Assembly: GCF_007830635.1 (NCBI RefSeq)
Contig: NZ_VLLA01000006.1
Location: forward strand, 96,917 to 160,916
Direction of reading: 5' to 3'
Source of the DNA: Bradyrhizobium huanghuaihaiense
GTDB lineage: Bacteria; Pseudomonadota; Alphaproteobacteria; Rhizobiales; Xanthobacteraceae
DNA: 64,000 nucleotides
A model generated the notes under the pieces. That model did no database searches and was not told where the DNA came from. It saw only the letters and a program-made list of their open reading frames with translations. Positions 46,392 to 55,850 of this stretch are shown here, one piece after another. Numbering within the stretch: position 1 is the stretch's first letter; every line of letters starts with the position of its first letter. Both the position numbers and the translations under genes were made by a program.

Positions 46392-46841
46392 ATGACTGCA
46401 CTCGAAAAGGGCATTACCGCTAGCGGCACGGGCTATGGCGGCAAGAGCTGGAACATCCTTGGCCAGGTCTATTTCCCCAAGGCCGTCACCGATTCCACCT
46501 TCGCGTTCGAGACCAACAGCGATCCGGGCCAGTTCGTGCCGGTGCACATCCACCCGACCCAGGACGAGTTCATCCTGGTGCAGGAAGGCACGCTCGACCT
46601 CAAGCTCGACGGCCAATGGGTCAAGGCCCATGCCGGCGACCTCGTGCGCATGCCGCGCGGCATCCCGCACGGTTATTTCAACAAGTCCGACAAGCCGTGC
46701 CGCGCGCTGTTCTGGGTCTCGCCGATGCAGAAGCTGGAGGCGCTGTTCAACCAGCTGCACAATCTGACCGACCCAGCCGAAGTGGTGCGCATCTCGGCGC
46801 TGCACGAGGTCGACTTCCTGCCGCCCGAGGCCAACGACTAG
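46392..46841 (+). CDS. cupin domain protein
   Basis: A 149-residue protein starting at 46392 after ATGAGGAGC. A single cupin barrel with metal ligands His52, His54 and Glu59 (VHIHPTQDEF) and His93 (GIPHGYF). It may be an enzyme for a small aromatic or sugar substrate or a metal-binding protein. Upstream of a flavin monooxygenase gene on the same strand, 99 bases apart. Confidence 0.85.
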   Translation: MTALEKGITASGTGYGGKSWNILGQVYFPKAVTDSTFAFETNSDPGQFVPVHIHPTQDEFILVQEGTLDLKLDGQWVKAHAGDLVRMPRGIPHGYFNKSDKPCRALFWVSPMQKLEALFNQLHNLTDPAEVVRISALHEVDFLPPEAND

Positions 46842-46940
46842 CCGTCGCCGCCTCGTCCACTGTCATCTGCTTGCAGGTCTTGCCGGCCGCGCCTAGCGGC
46901 CGAACGTGGCCGCTTGCGCGCGAACACATCGAGCAATCCC

Positions 46941-48431
46941 ATGATCAGTCCCAAGCATGTCTGCGTGATCGGCGCCGGCGTCTCCGGCCTTGCCGCCGCA
47001 AAAGCGTTCGCCACCCGCGGCCACCGCGTCACCATCGTCGAGCGCAGCGGCGATCTCGGCGGCGTCTGGGAGCCCGCGCGCTCCTATCCTGAGGTGCAGA
47101 CCCAGAGCCCGAAAGATCTCTACCGCTACACCGATCGCGCCATGCCGGACGTCTATCCTGAATGGCCGACCGGGCCGCAAGTCCACGCCTATCTCTCCGA
47201 CTATGCGAAGAGCTTTAGCCTCGACCGCATGCTGCGGCTCGACACCGAGGTCGCCGGCATGGCTCGGCGTGCCGACGGCAGACCGGGCTGGACCCTCACC
47301 CTGACGAGCAAGGACGGCACGCCGTCGAACGAAGATTTCGATTTCGTCGCGGTCTGTACCGGCCAATTCAACGAGCCGCGCGAGCTGCGCTGCCCGGGCG
47401 AGGACGGTTTCCTGGCGCAAGGCGGACAGATTTTGCATTCGTCGAAATACAGCGATCCCACGCTGGCGAAAGGCCGCCGTGTCGTCGTGCTCGGCGGCTC
47501 GAAGTCGGCCACCGACATCGCCGTGAACGCGGTGAAGTCGGGCGCGCGCGAGGTCACGATCGTGATGCGCGAGCCGGTCTGGCGCATCCCCTATTTCATC
47601 GGCGGGCTCGTGAACTTCAAACGCATCCTCTACATCCGCGCGCAGGAGGAGATGTTTCCGGGCTGGGGCGCGAGCGCGATGGCAAGGCTTGCGCATCGCA
47701 TCGCATCCCCGCTGGTGTGGGCCAATTGGCGCGGGCTGGAGAGCCTGCTCAAGGCGCAGCTCAAGCTCAAGCAGTGCAAGATGGTCCCGACGGAGCGGAT
47801 CGAGGACGGCGTCAACTGCTCGGTGCCGATCGCAACGCCGGGCTTCTATCCAATGGTCGCAGACGGCCGCATCAAGGCGGTGTTCGGCACGTTCGGTCAT
47901 TACGAAGGCGACAGCATCGTGATGAGCGGCGGCGGGCGCGTCAGTGCCGATGTCGCGGTGCTCGCGATCGGCTACAAGCTCGGGGTGCCGTTCCTGCCCG
48001 AGATTTATCGGCAGAAATTGGTCGATGCCGACGGGCAATACCGGCTCTATCGCCTGATCGCCAATCCCGATCTGCCCGAGCTCGGCTTCGTCGGCTTCAA
48101 CTCCTCGTTCTGCACCGTGCTCTGCGCCGATCTCGCGGCCAACTGGCTGGTGCGCTACGCCGACGGCCAGCTGGCCAACCAGCCGACGGCGCAGGCGATG
48201 CGCGACAACATCGAGATGATGCTGCATTTCAAGCGTGTCGAGCGGCCGGCGGCGGGCGTCTATGGCGGCCTCTGCGTCGCGCCCTATCACTACCGCCATT
48301 TCGACGAGCTGATGGCCGATATCGGCGCGAAACACTGGAAGCGCGGCGGACTTGCAGGCCGCTTCCAGCCGCCGGACGCAGACGCCTATGCCAAGTTCCT
48401 GGCGACGGCGCCGGACTACCGGGCGGCATGA
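46941..48431 (+). CDS. flavin-containing monooxygenase-like protein
   Basis: A 496-residue flavoprotein. FAD motif GAGVSGL at 11-17; the NADP motif is VVVLGGSKSATDIA, a variant of the usual GGGxSG. The C-terminal half shows GGRVSADVAVLAIGYKLG. ATG 46941 was chosen; a TTG at 46914 is possible. It would add one oxygen atom to a substrate using NADPH. Its cupin and AraC neighbours suggest a small catabolic set. Confidence 0.88.
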   Translation: MISPKHVCVIGAGVSGLAAAKAFATRGHRVTIVERSGDLGGVWEPARSYPEVQTQSPKDLYRYTDRAMPDVYPEWPTGPQVHAYLSDYAKSFSLDRMLRLDTEVAGMARRADGRPGWTLTLTSKDGTPSNEDFDFVAVCTGQFNEPRELRCPGEDGFLAQGGQILHSSKYSDPTLAKGRRVVVLGGSKSATDIAVNAVKSGAREVTIVMREPVWRIPYFIGGLVNFKRILYIRAQEEMFPGWGASAMARLAHRIASPLVWANWRGLESLLKAQLKLKQCKMVPTERIEDGVNCSVPIATPGFYPMVADGRIKAVFGTFGHYEGDSIVMSGGGRVSADVAVLAIGYKLGVPFLPEIYRQKLVDADGQYRLYRLIANPDLPELGFVGFNSSFCTVLCADLAANWLVRYADGQLANQPTAQAMRDNIEMMLHFKRVERPAAGVYGGLCVAPYHYRHFDELMADIGAKHWKRGGLAGRFQPPDADAYAKFLATAPDYRAA

Positions 48432-48501
48432 GAGGAGAATTGCGGCTGCTCGCGTCTGGTGCTTACGATCTCCCTGGCCATCGAATCGACGGGAACCAGC
48501 C

Positions 48502-49575
48502 ATGGGATCGAGACGCCTTGCCGCCGCGGCTTTCGCGGCTGTTGCTTTCTTCGTCGCGACGCCCGCCGTTGCACAGAGCGGCGCGCCGACGCCGAAGCAA
48601 TCCGAGGCGCTTGCCACCTACGAGCGCGCGCTCGGTGATTTCAAATCGATCCTCGCCGAGCGGCGGCGCCAGATCGAGGCAAAGGAGCCGCTGCCGAACC
48701 TGCCGGGTCAGGCGCTCTATCTCGCGCGCGTCGCTGTGATCAGCAGCTACAAGGATCTCACCGACGTCATGCCGTCACGGATCGGCAAGCCCAACAAGTT
48801 CGAAATTCCTCCCGCCTATTTCGATGCCGAGATCGAGCCGCTGGTCGACGAATACGGAAAGTTATTCGACATCATGGAGGCGCCGCCGGCCAATGCGCAG
48901 AACTCGGCGACGCCTTTCAAGGACGTCGTCGATCTCGCGGCCGCGATCGCGCGCGCCAAGGGGCTTGCACCTGTTCACGCCGAAGCTGCGGGCCGGATCA
49001 GCCTGGGACTGTTCTTTGCCGAGACCAACGGCAAGCAGAATGTCCGCAATGGGCGCTCGAACACCTATATGGGCAGCTTCCAGACCGGCCCGTCCGAGGA
49101 CCGCAACGGCCGCAGGAAATGGGAGACCATCAAGGGCGAGATCGCAGCGATCGATCCCGAGCTGAACGCGCGTGACGACAAGGAAGAGGCGCGCGCCCGC
49201 GGCACCGATCACCGCTTCAACCACTGGACCAATGTGCGCGACGGCCTGATGAACGCGCATGCGGATATCTTCCGGGAGATCCCGGCAATCGTGAAGACGT
49301 TGCCCGACCCAATCGACCAGATGAAGCTGTTCGAGCTGATCCAGATCGTGCCGACCCCGACCAGATCCGCGCTCAAATCGGGCGATCTGCTGAATTACAG
49401 GGTGTCCAGCCCCACCATCATGAAGCACCTGCGTAACAACAGCATTTTCGCGTTCGGACAGGCCGACCGGGCGAGAACCTCAGCCAGCTTCCGCGAGATC
49501 CTCGCGGCGATGTGGCTGTTCAACCGGAAGTTCGAGCGGGCGATGGCGAAATATGCGGAGATCAAGTCGCGCTGA
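48502..49575 (+). CDS. secreted protein of unknown function
   Basis: A 357-residue protein with a signal peptide (cleavage near AVA-QS, residue about 24) and ATG 48502 following GACGGGAACCAGCC. The mature part is mostly helical and charged, with blocks such as RISLGLFFAETNGKQNVRNGRSNTYMGSFQTGPSEDRNGR and RFNHWTNVRDGLMNAHADIFREIP. No domain was recognised. The conserved NVRNGRSN-type blocks look catalytic or ligand-binding but this is guesswork. Confidence 0.7.
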   Translation: MGSRRLAAAAFAAVAFFVATPAVAQSGAPTPKQSEALATYERALGDFKSILAERRRQIEAKEPLPNLPGQALYLARVAVISSYKDLTDVMPSRIGKPNKFEIPPAYFDAEIEPLVDEYGKLFDIMEAPPANAQNSATPFKDVVDLAAAIARAKGLAPVHAEAAGRISLGLFFAETNGKQNVRNGRSNTYMGSFQTGPSEDRNGRRKWETIKGEIAAIDPELNARDDKEEARARGTDHRFNHWTNVRDGLMNAHADIFREIPAIVKTLPDPIDQMKLFELIQIVPTPTRSALKSGDLLNYRVSSPTIMKHLRNNSIFAFGQADRARTSASFREILAAMWLFNRKFERAMAKYAEIKSR

Positions 49576-49665
49576 GGAAGCGGTTTGCAACTGCTACCGG
49601 ACGTCGTAGGCTCCCTCTCCCACTCGTCATCGGGAAGGACGCGCCACGATGCCATCGGCCATCTC

Positions 49666-50649
49666 ATGCGCCTGCTGATCCTCGGCGGCAGCCAGTTTCT
49701 CGGGCGCGCGATCGCCACCCATGCCTGCGCGGCCGGGCACGATGTGACTTGCGCAGCCCGCGGCCTCGCGGGACCGGTCGCGGCGGCCGCCCGCTTCGTG
49801 ATGATCGACCGCGACACCATTGACGGGCTTGCGCCGCTTGCGGGCGGGACGTTCGATGCCGTGGTCGATGTCTCACGTCATCCCGGTCAGGTCCGCCGCG
49901 CGGTGGCGGCGCTGAAGCGGCCGGGCGTACACTGGGGCTTCGTCTCGACCGTCAGCGTCTATGCGGACAATCGCACGCCCGGGCAGCGCGCCGACACGGC
50001 ATCGCTCCGCGAGGCCGTAACAGTGGATACCGAGCACAGCACCGACGCCATCTATGGCGCCGCCAAGGTCGCCTGCGAACAGGCGGTCGGAAGCGACGCC
50101 TTCATCTGCCGGGCCGGCCTGATCGTCGGGCCGGAGGATCCGACAGGACGGTTTTCGTACTGGCCGGCGCGACTGGTCCGCGGCGGCGAGGTGCTGGCAC
50201 CGGGATCGCCTGACGACGCCGTCCAGTTCATCGACGTGCGCGACCTCGCGCAATGGATCGTGCATGCGGCAGAGATTGGCCTTAAGGGCATCTATGACGG
50301 CATTGGACCGGTTCGCACGCGCGGCGAAGTTCTGGCCGAGTGCGCATCTGCGCTGAACCCGTCCTGCAAATTCACCTGGATCGATCGCACCTTCCTTGAG
50401 GCGCATGACGTCCGGCGCTGGGCCGGCCCCCGGTCACTGCCGATGTGGCTGCCCCTGCCCGACTTCGCCGGCTTCATGACGCGCGATACTTCGCCGGCGC
50501 GGAAGGCTGGCCTGACCTCGCGACCGCCAGCGGTCACCGCGCGCGATACGCGCGCCTGGCTCCGCGCCAGCAACGGAGCTGTCATCGGACTGACAGAGGA
50601 TGAGGAGAAGGCCGTGCTCGCCGCGTGGCATGTAGGAAGATCACCTTAA
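49666..50649 (+). CDS. NAD-dependent epimerase/dehydratase-like protein
   Basis: A 327-residue Rossmann-fold protein. The start MRLLILGGSQFLGRAI at 49666 puts the GGSQFLG motif (related to GxxGxxG) at residue 7. A VSTVSVYAD stretch follows with the Ser/Tyr region, and IYGAAKVACEQAV holds the YxxxK pattern. Extended SDR family; substrate unknown. Start site support is weak. It converges with the DUF4240 gene, whose stop is four bases away. Confidence 0.85.
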   Translation: MRLLILGGSQFLGRAIATHACAAGHDVTCAARGLAGPVAAAARFVMIDRDTIDGLAPLAGGTFDAVVDVSRHPGQVRRAVAALKRPGVHWGFVSTVSVYADNRTPGQRADTASLREAVTVDTEHSTDAIYGAAKVACEQAVGSDAFICRAGLIVGPEDPTGRFSYWPARLVRGGEVLAPGSPDDAVQFIDVRDLAQWIVHAAEIGLKGIYDGIGPVRTRGEVLAECASALNPSCKFTWIDRTFLEAHDVRRWAGPRSLPMWLPLPDFAGFMTRDTSPARKAGLTSRPPAVTARDTRAWLRASNGAVIGLTEDEEKAVLAAWHVGRSP

Positions 50650-50653
50650 CTCG

Positions 50654-51205
50654 TTATCCCAGCGGTTCGGCTCCGAAGCGACGCCAGAGATTGGGATAGC
50701 GCCGGGCCAGATGCTCCTCATCCTCCTCGAAAGGCTCGCCGGAAGGCTCAGATCCTCCCAGTCCCGCCTCCGGCTCGGAATAGTCGCGCACATCGCCTTG
50801 GCCGCCCTTCTCTTGGAAGAGCCGGTTCGCGACGTAGTAGATTTCCTCGAACTCCCACATCCCATCAGGGCCTGCTCGCACATCCAATTGCGCCATGCTG
50901 TCGGGATCGGCCAACGCGGACTCGTACACGCCGCGTCCCTTCGATACGAGCCAGCGGCGGAAGTATTCGAACCCGTCATCTGAGCAGCCACCGTGGATCA
51001 CGTAGGCCGCCCCCCAAAGGTCCCAAGTGTACGCGTCGTTGAGACGGCGCCGAAACGCGATCTCGAAGGATTTGACCTCCTCGAGAGCTAGCCCGCGCAG
51101 CTCCGCGCGCAAGGCATCGATATGAGCGACCGGATCAGCGTCGGCCTGTCCGGCGCGCCCGATGATCTCCCAAAACTGATCCGCCGGCATCGCGGGTGCG
51201 GTCAT
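50654..51205 (-). CDS. DUF4240 domain protein
   Basis: A 183-residue protein. The start at 51205 (MTAPAMPADQFW) follows GGAGGAATTC. The opening DQFWEIIGRAG and LSFEIAFRRRLNDAYTWDLWGAAYVIHGGCSDDGFEYFRRWLVSKG blocks are the DUF4240 family core. The C-terminal region is acidic. Family of unknown function, sometimes near immunity or regulatory genes. Confidence 0.85.
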   Translation of the reverse strand: MTAPAMPADQFWEIIGRAGQADADPVAHIDALRAELRGLALEEVKSFEIAFRRRLNDAYTWDLWGAAYVIHGGCSDDGFEYFRRWLVSKGRGVYESALADPDSMAQLDVRAGPDGMWEFEEIYYVANRLFQEKGGQGDVRDYSEPEAGLGGSEPSGEPFEEDEEHLARRYPNLWRRFGAEPLG

Positions 51206-51309
51206 GAATTCCTCCACCAGAACCAGCACCTCTGCTCGAACCATCCACGCCCGGGCATAGTGCGGCTTACGTCAACCAGATTGTGGCTACACGCTACCGC
51301 ACGCAGACG

Positions 51310-52653
51310 TCAATTCTCTACCTTGTAGCCGTCCGTCAGCGTCTTCAGGAACGCGATGATGTCGGCCTCGTCCTGCTCGGTCATCGCCGGCTTGCCGCCG
51401 GGATGACGATCGAAGGGCGGATCGGTGACATCCACATTGGCGTGATATTTTGGCGACAGGTCGTCGTATTTCAGCACCGTGCCATCGGCAGCGTGCGCAA
51501 ACACTTTCTCCGGATTGGTGTCGCGGAAATTGTAGAAGTCGAGCACCTGCTCCAGACTATGGAAAACGCCATTGTGAAAGAAAGCATGACGCGTCGCCGT
51601 GTTGCGCAGCGTCGGCGTCAGGAACATGCCGCAATATTGCGTCTGCTCGGAAATGTCGGTGCGCTGCGGGCCGCAGACGCCGAGGTCGAAGTAATTGGGA
51701 TCGCGATTATTGGCGAGCGCGGCATTGCGCGGCGCGCCGAGGGCCTCGTATTGATGATCGGTGAACAGCGGCGGCAGGCCGTCGCGCGTCGGGGCCGAGG
51801 TGTGGCATCCCGCGCAATTGGCCTTGTCAGGGTCGTTGAATGCCTGCAGGCCGCGCAGCTCGCTCTCTGACAGCCGGGCCTTGCCTTCGAGCCAGTAGTC
51901 GTACTTGCTGGTGTAGGGATGGAAGCTCGGCTCCTCCACCTGATAGCGCGCGACCGCGAACATCGCCTCCGCGATCAGGAGCCGCTGATTCCTGAGCACA
52001 CCGCCGCCGAACAGCTCGACGAAGCGGTTGGTATAGGGCGCGCGGCGCAGCTTGTCGGCGACGATCTCGGCACTGCCGCCGTCCATCTCGTTGGGATCGA
52101 GCAGCGGAAACAGCGCCTGGTCCTGCAACGTGTCGGCACGACCATCCCAGAACAGGCCGCCCTGCGGCACGATGTTCGTCGATGCGCCGGTGCCGCCCGC
52201 GGTCTTGGTCGTGCGCGCGGCCTGCTGCCCGATCGCGGCCATCTGCGCGAGGTCGATGATGTTGTCGTCGTCGCCCTTGTCGGGGCCGATGCTGAAATTC
52301 GGATGGCGCTCGAGATAGGTCAGCGACGGCACCGCGCGTGCGCCCTGCCGTAACAGGGTGGCGCCGCCGAGCATCACCGGCCCGTCATTGGGCGGCCCAT
52401 AGGCGTGATCCGGGCTGTGGCAGGAGGCGCATGACAGCGCTCCGGACGAAGAGAGCGAGGCGTCGTAAAAGATCTCCTTGCCGAGCTGTGCCATCGCAGA
52501 CAACGGCGCGATCGCCGGACGCATGAGACGGACCGGGTTCGGGTTCACACCCACTTTATTCGTCTCTGCAAATCTTTTCGTTCCGGCAGCAAAGACGGCG
52601 CCGGCCAGACAAAGCAGGCCGGCGCCGAGGAGCCACATGGTGCGGCCGTTCAT
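51310..52653 (-). CDS. di-heme cytochrome c peroxidase-family protein
   Basis: A 447-residue exported protein with a signal peptide. The start at 52653 has AGGA eight bases upstream; an ATG at 52662 is an alternative. Two haem-binding CxxCH motifs (CASCHSPDH, CAGCHTSAP) are visible, with GGLFWDGRADTLQDQAL and MFLTPTLRNTATR blocks of the MauG/CcpA group. Reduces peroxide or oxidises a partner in the periplasm. It follows the phosphoesterase gene on the same strand with 18 bases between, so probably one transcript. Confidence 0.92.
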   Translation of the reverse strand: MNGRTMWLLGAGLLCLAGAVFAAGTKRFAETNKVGVNPNPVRLMRPAIAPLSAMAQLGKEIFYDASLSSSGALSCASCHSPDHAYGPPNDGPVMLGGATLLRQGARAVPSLTYLERHPNFSIGPDKGDDDNIIDLAQMAAIGQQAARTTKTAGGTGASTNIVPQGGLFWDGRADTLQDQALFPLLDPNEMDGGSAEIVADKLRRAPYTNRFVELFGGGVLRNQRLLIAEAMFAVARYQVEEPSFHPYTSKYDYWLEGKARLSESELRGLQAFNDPDKANCAGCHTSAPTRDGLPPLFTDHQYEALGAPRNAALANNRDPNYFDLGVCGPQRTDISEQTQYCGMFLTPTLRNTATRHAFFHNGVFHSLEQVLDFYNFRDTNPEKVFAHAADGTVLKYDDLSPKYHANVDVTDPPFDRHPGGKPAMTEQDEADIIAFLKTLTDGYKVEN

Positions 52654-52671
52654 TAGTCGCATCCTATTGGA

Positions 52672-54373
52672 CTAGTGGTGGTGGTGCTCGTCCGGCGGGC
52701 TGGTGATGACGGTGCCGGAGGTCGGATCGAGGAACAGCGCATCGGCCCGGAGGTCGTGGCTGTGGTCATGGTCGAAGTCGAACAGGTCCATGATCGACCC
52801 CGTGGTGGCGTCGAATGCGCCGCCGCCGAGCCGCTGGCCGCGCAGCCAGTTGTCCTCGATGAAGCGAACCACCGAAGCCTGCGTCGTATAGGTGTGGCTG
52901 ACGTAGTTCGTCCTGGCGTAGGGCGAGACCACGATCAGGGGAACGCGCGTGCCCGGACCGCAGCGGCCGTTCACTGGCTGGCCTTCGAGCCCCTTCGGTG
53001 CCGGCTGCTTGCTGGCGCCAAGGCCGCAGAGGCCGGGGCCGTTGACCTGATCGGCGGTCGGATCATACGAGGCGTTCTTCGGCGCGACGTATTGATGGTC
53101 GTACCAGCCGTCGGAGTCGTCATAGGTGATGATGACCGCGGTCTCGCGCCACTCCGGCTGCTTCTGCAGGAAGTTGATCAGCTCGACATTGCCGACCTGC
53201 TCGTCGAGCGGATCGGAGTTGCCGGCATGACCGTCCCGGAAAGCCGGCATCTTGATGTAGGAGACGGCAGGGAAATTGCCGGCCTTCACCGCGGCATAGA
53301 AGTCCTCGAGGTCGTAATTGTGATTGGCGGGATCGACCTTGCCGTTGAGGTCATGGGTATGGCCGATCGCACGGACCGAGCTCGGCCGCGCATGGCTCGG
53401 GTTCGCCGTCGACTTATGATACTGGAAGAAGGCGTGATGCGGGACGTAGTCCACGATCGTGCCGTTGACGTTGCTGGAGAAGGTGCTGCGGGCGCAGCCC
53501 GTGGTCCCGTTGGCATTCTTGAGCGTGAGGTCGAAGCCGCCCATGAAGCTGCCCCAGCTGATGTGCTCGGCGTTGAGCAGGTCGCCGATGTTCTTGCCGC
53601 CCATCAGCATGGTGCTCGTCGCGCTCGAGCAGACGTCGTTGCCGGGGTCGGTGTCGCCGGTCAGTGTCAGGCCGCCCTGACCGTCGGCGATCGACGATGA
53701 CGTGCCGATGACCGGCTGCACGCCGTTGGTCTGCGCGGCGACCACCTCGAGCATGCCGGGCGTCGACGGACCGAACGTGTCGGTCCAGTTGTTGTCGCTC
53801 ATGGCGAAGTGCTGGGCGTAGTTCCAGAAGGCAGTGACGGTGTTGCCGTCGAAATAGCCCATCACCTGCCCGTTCGTGCCGAATGCGCCGGCGCCGCCAG
53901 CGGTGCCGCGGCCGGTGAATTTCGGGAACAGGTCTGCCGTTGTCCACGGCCTGCTGCTCGGGCGTATAGGAATGGTTCTGCGAGCGGGTGTTGGCCTGGG
54001 TGCGGTCGAGGCGGAACGGGTCGGTCGCGCCAGTGCCATTGGCCGGATTGGTGTTGGGGTTGTTGACCAGCAGATTGGCCGTGACGAGGTTGTTCACCTT
54101 CGGCGTATGCGGCTTCGGCACGAAGGGGATCGAGCCGGACGGATTGGCCGCGTTCGGATAGGTCGCGAAATAATGGTCGAACGAGCGGTTCTCGTTGAAG
54201 ATGATCACGAGATGCTTGATCGGCGTTTCCGTATGAATGTCGTGCGGATGACGGTGATGATCCCGATCGTGGTCCCGGTCCCGACCGAAATCGTCCGCGA
54301 GGACGGGAATGCTGCACGCGAGTGCCGTCGCGGCCGCGAAGAACGCGACCGTCGTCAGAAATCTGGTTTTCAT
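52672..54373 (-). pseudogene. PF04185-type phosphoesterase (phospholipase C/acid phosphatase-like), frameshifted
   Basis: The start MKTRFLTTVAFF at 54373 opens a signal peptide and the first third (KHLVIIFNENRSFDHYFATYP, the PF04185 metal block). Near 53934-53942 the frame breaks after AVDNG. The rest, resuming ADLFPKFTGRG to a His-rich end, is intact in another frame and holds AVIITYDDSDGWYDHQYV and GPGTRVPLIVVSPYARTNYVSHT. Together they give about 565 residues, full length. A GGCA...GGCA slip could explain a five-base loss. It may be a pseudogene or sequencing error; phosphoesterase otherwise. Confidence 0.8.
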
Positions 54374-54637
54374 TGTTGTGTTGCCCCGAAGGATTGACGC
54401 CGACGCTCGGGAACGTAATGGCGGCGGATGACAGGGCTGTGTCAGTTTGACGCACGAGACACTTTGCGCAGTAGCCGAGACTCGATTTTTCACGCAGCCG
54501 CCTGCTTCGCGCCGTCCTTGCCGAGGCATGCAGGTTTATTCCGTGGGCGACGGCAAAAATGATCGCGTCCAGATCGTTGCGCCATGCGCCCGGTTGCATT
54601 TAGCTTGGCCGGACAAGAACAAATCCTCGGGGGAAAC

Positions 54638-55813
54638 ATGAAAGCCGCTCCTCGCATACGCGTGCGCCATGCCGTGTCAGCTCTGGTCGCAACGTCCCTG
54701 GCCGGCCTTGCCAGTTTTGCCGCCCACGCCGAGATCGTCGTCAGCGCCAATGACGGCAAGATGGTGCTGGAGAACGGCACTGCCGTGGTGCGCAAGCAGC
54801 CGCTGCCGGATACGGTCAGCGTCATCGACTTCACCGACGGCGCATTGAAGCTGCTGGGCGAGGTGCCGGCGCCTGCCAGCGTCGTCGGCCCTCCGCCGAG
54901 CGTGGCAATTGCGCCGGACGGTGCCTTTGCGCTGGTGACGGGCGCGATGAAGATCGATCCGGCGGATCCGACCAAGGCGGTGCCCGACGACAAGCTTTCG
55001 GTCATCGACCTGAAGTCCTCACCGCCAAAAGTGCTCGCGACCCACCAGGCCGGCGCGGGCGCGGCCGGCGTCTCGATCAACCGCGCGGGCACGCTGGCGC
55101 TGGTTGCGAACCGCAGCGAAGGCACCGTCTCGGTGTTTGCGATCAGCGGGAGCACGCTGACGCCGGCCGGCAAGATCCAGCTTGGTGATGCCAAGTCGGG
55201 CCCGAGCCACGCCGTGTTCTCGCGCGATGGCGCGACCGCGCTGGTCACCCGCGACGGCGACAACAAAATCTCGCTTCTCACCGTGGACGGGACCAAGGTG
55301 GAGTACGCCAAGCGCGACCTCTCCGCAGGCGTTCGCCCCTATGACATCGACCTCACCGGCAGCGCTGCGGCCGTCGTCGGCAATGTCGGCGCCGGCAGCG
55401 GCGACAACGACACGATCAGCCTGATCGACATGACCGCAAAGCCGATCCGCGTCGTCAGTACGGTGACCGTCGGACAGACGCCGGAAGCGGTAAAGATGTC
55501 GCCGGACGGCAATCATGTTGCCGTCACAGTCATGAACGGCTCGAACAAGCCGTCGGCCTCGCCGTTCTTCAACGATTTCGGCCTGCTCAAGGTCTACCGG
55601 ATCTCGGGTACCGAGCTCGCGCCGGTGGCGGAAGCCAAGATCGGCCATTGGTGCCAGGGCATGGTGTGGTCGAAGGACTCCAAGCATGTCGTGGCGCAGT
55701 GCATGGTCGAGAACGAGCTGATCGCATTCGCGTTCGACGGCAAGGCGCTGACCAGGACGTCCACGCTCAAGCTGCAGGTGAGCCCCGCGGGGATCAGAAC
55801 CGCGGAGCCATGA
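54638..55813 (+). CDS. secreted YncE-like beta-propeller protein
   Basis: A 391-residue protein with GGGGG before ATG 54638. A signal peptide ends near AHA (residue about 30). The rest is a seven-bladed type propeller with repeated blades such as SVAIAPDGAFALVTG, GVSINRAGTLALVANR and AVKMSPDGNHVAVTV. YncE-like or lactonase-like; role unknown. Divergent from the phosphoesterase gene. In other genomes a YncE-type propeller is fused to an alkaline-phosphatase-type phosphoesterase, so the neighbourhood is meaningful. Confidence 0.82.
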   Translation: MKAAPRIRVRHAVSALVATSLAGLASFAAHAEIVVSANDGKMVLENGTAVVRKQPLPDTVSVIDFTDGALKLLGEVPAPASVVGPPPSVAIAPDGAFALVTGAMKIDPADPTKAVPDDKLSVIDLKSSPPKVLATHQAGAGAAGVSINRAGTLALVANRSEGTVSVFAISGSTLTPAGKIQLGDAKSGPSHAVFSRDGATALVTRDGDNKISLLTVDGTKVEYAKRDLSAGVRPYDIDLTGSAAAVVGNVGAGSGDNDTISLIDMTAKPIRVVSTVTVGQTPEAVKMSPDGNHVAVTVMNGSNKPSASPFFNDFGLLKVYRISGTELAPVAEAKIGHWCQGMVWSKDSKHVVAQCMVENELIAFAFDGKALTRTSTLKLQVSPAGIRTAEP

Positions 55814-55850
55814 GATCAGCGCGCGGCGCAGCCACCCTGCGCCGCCTGCC

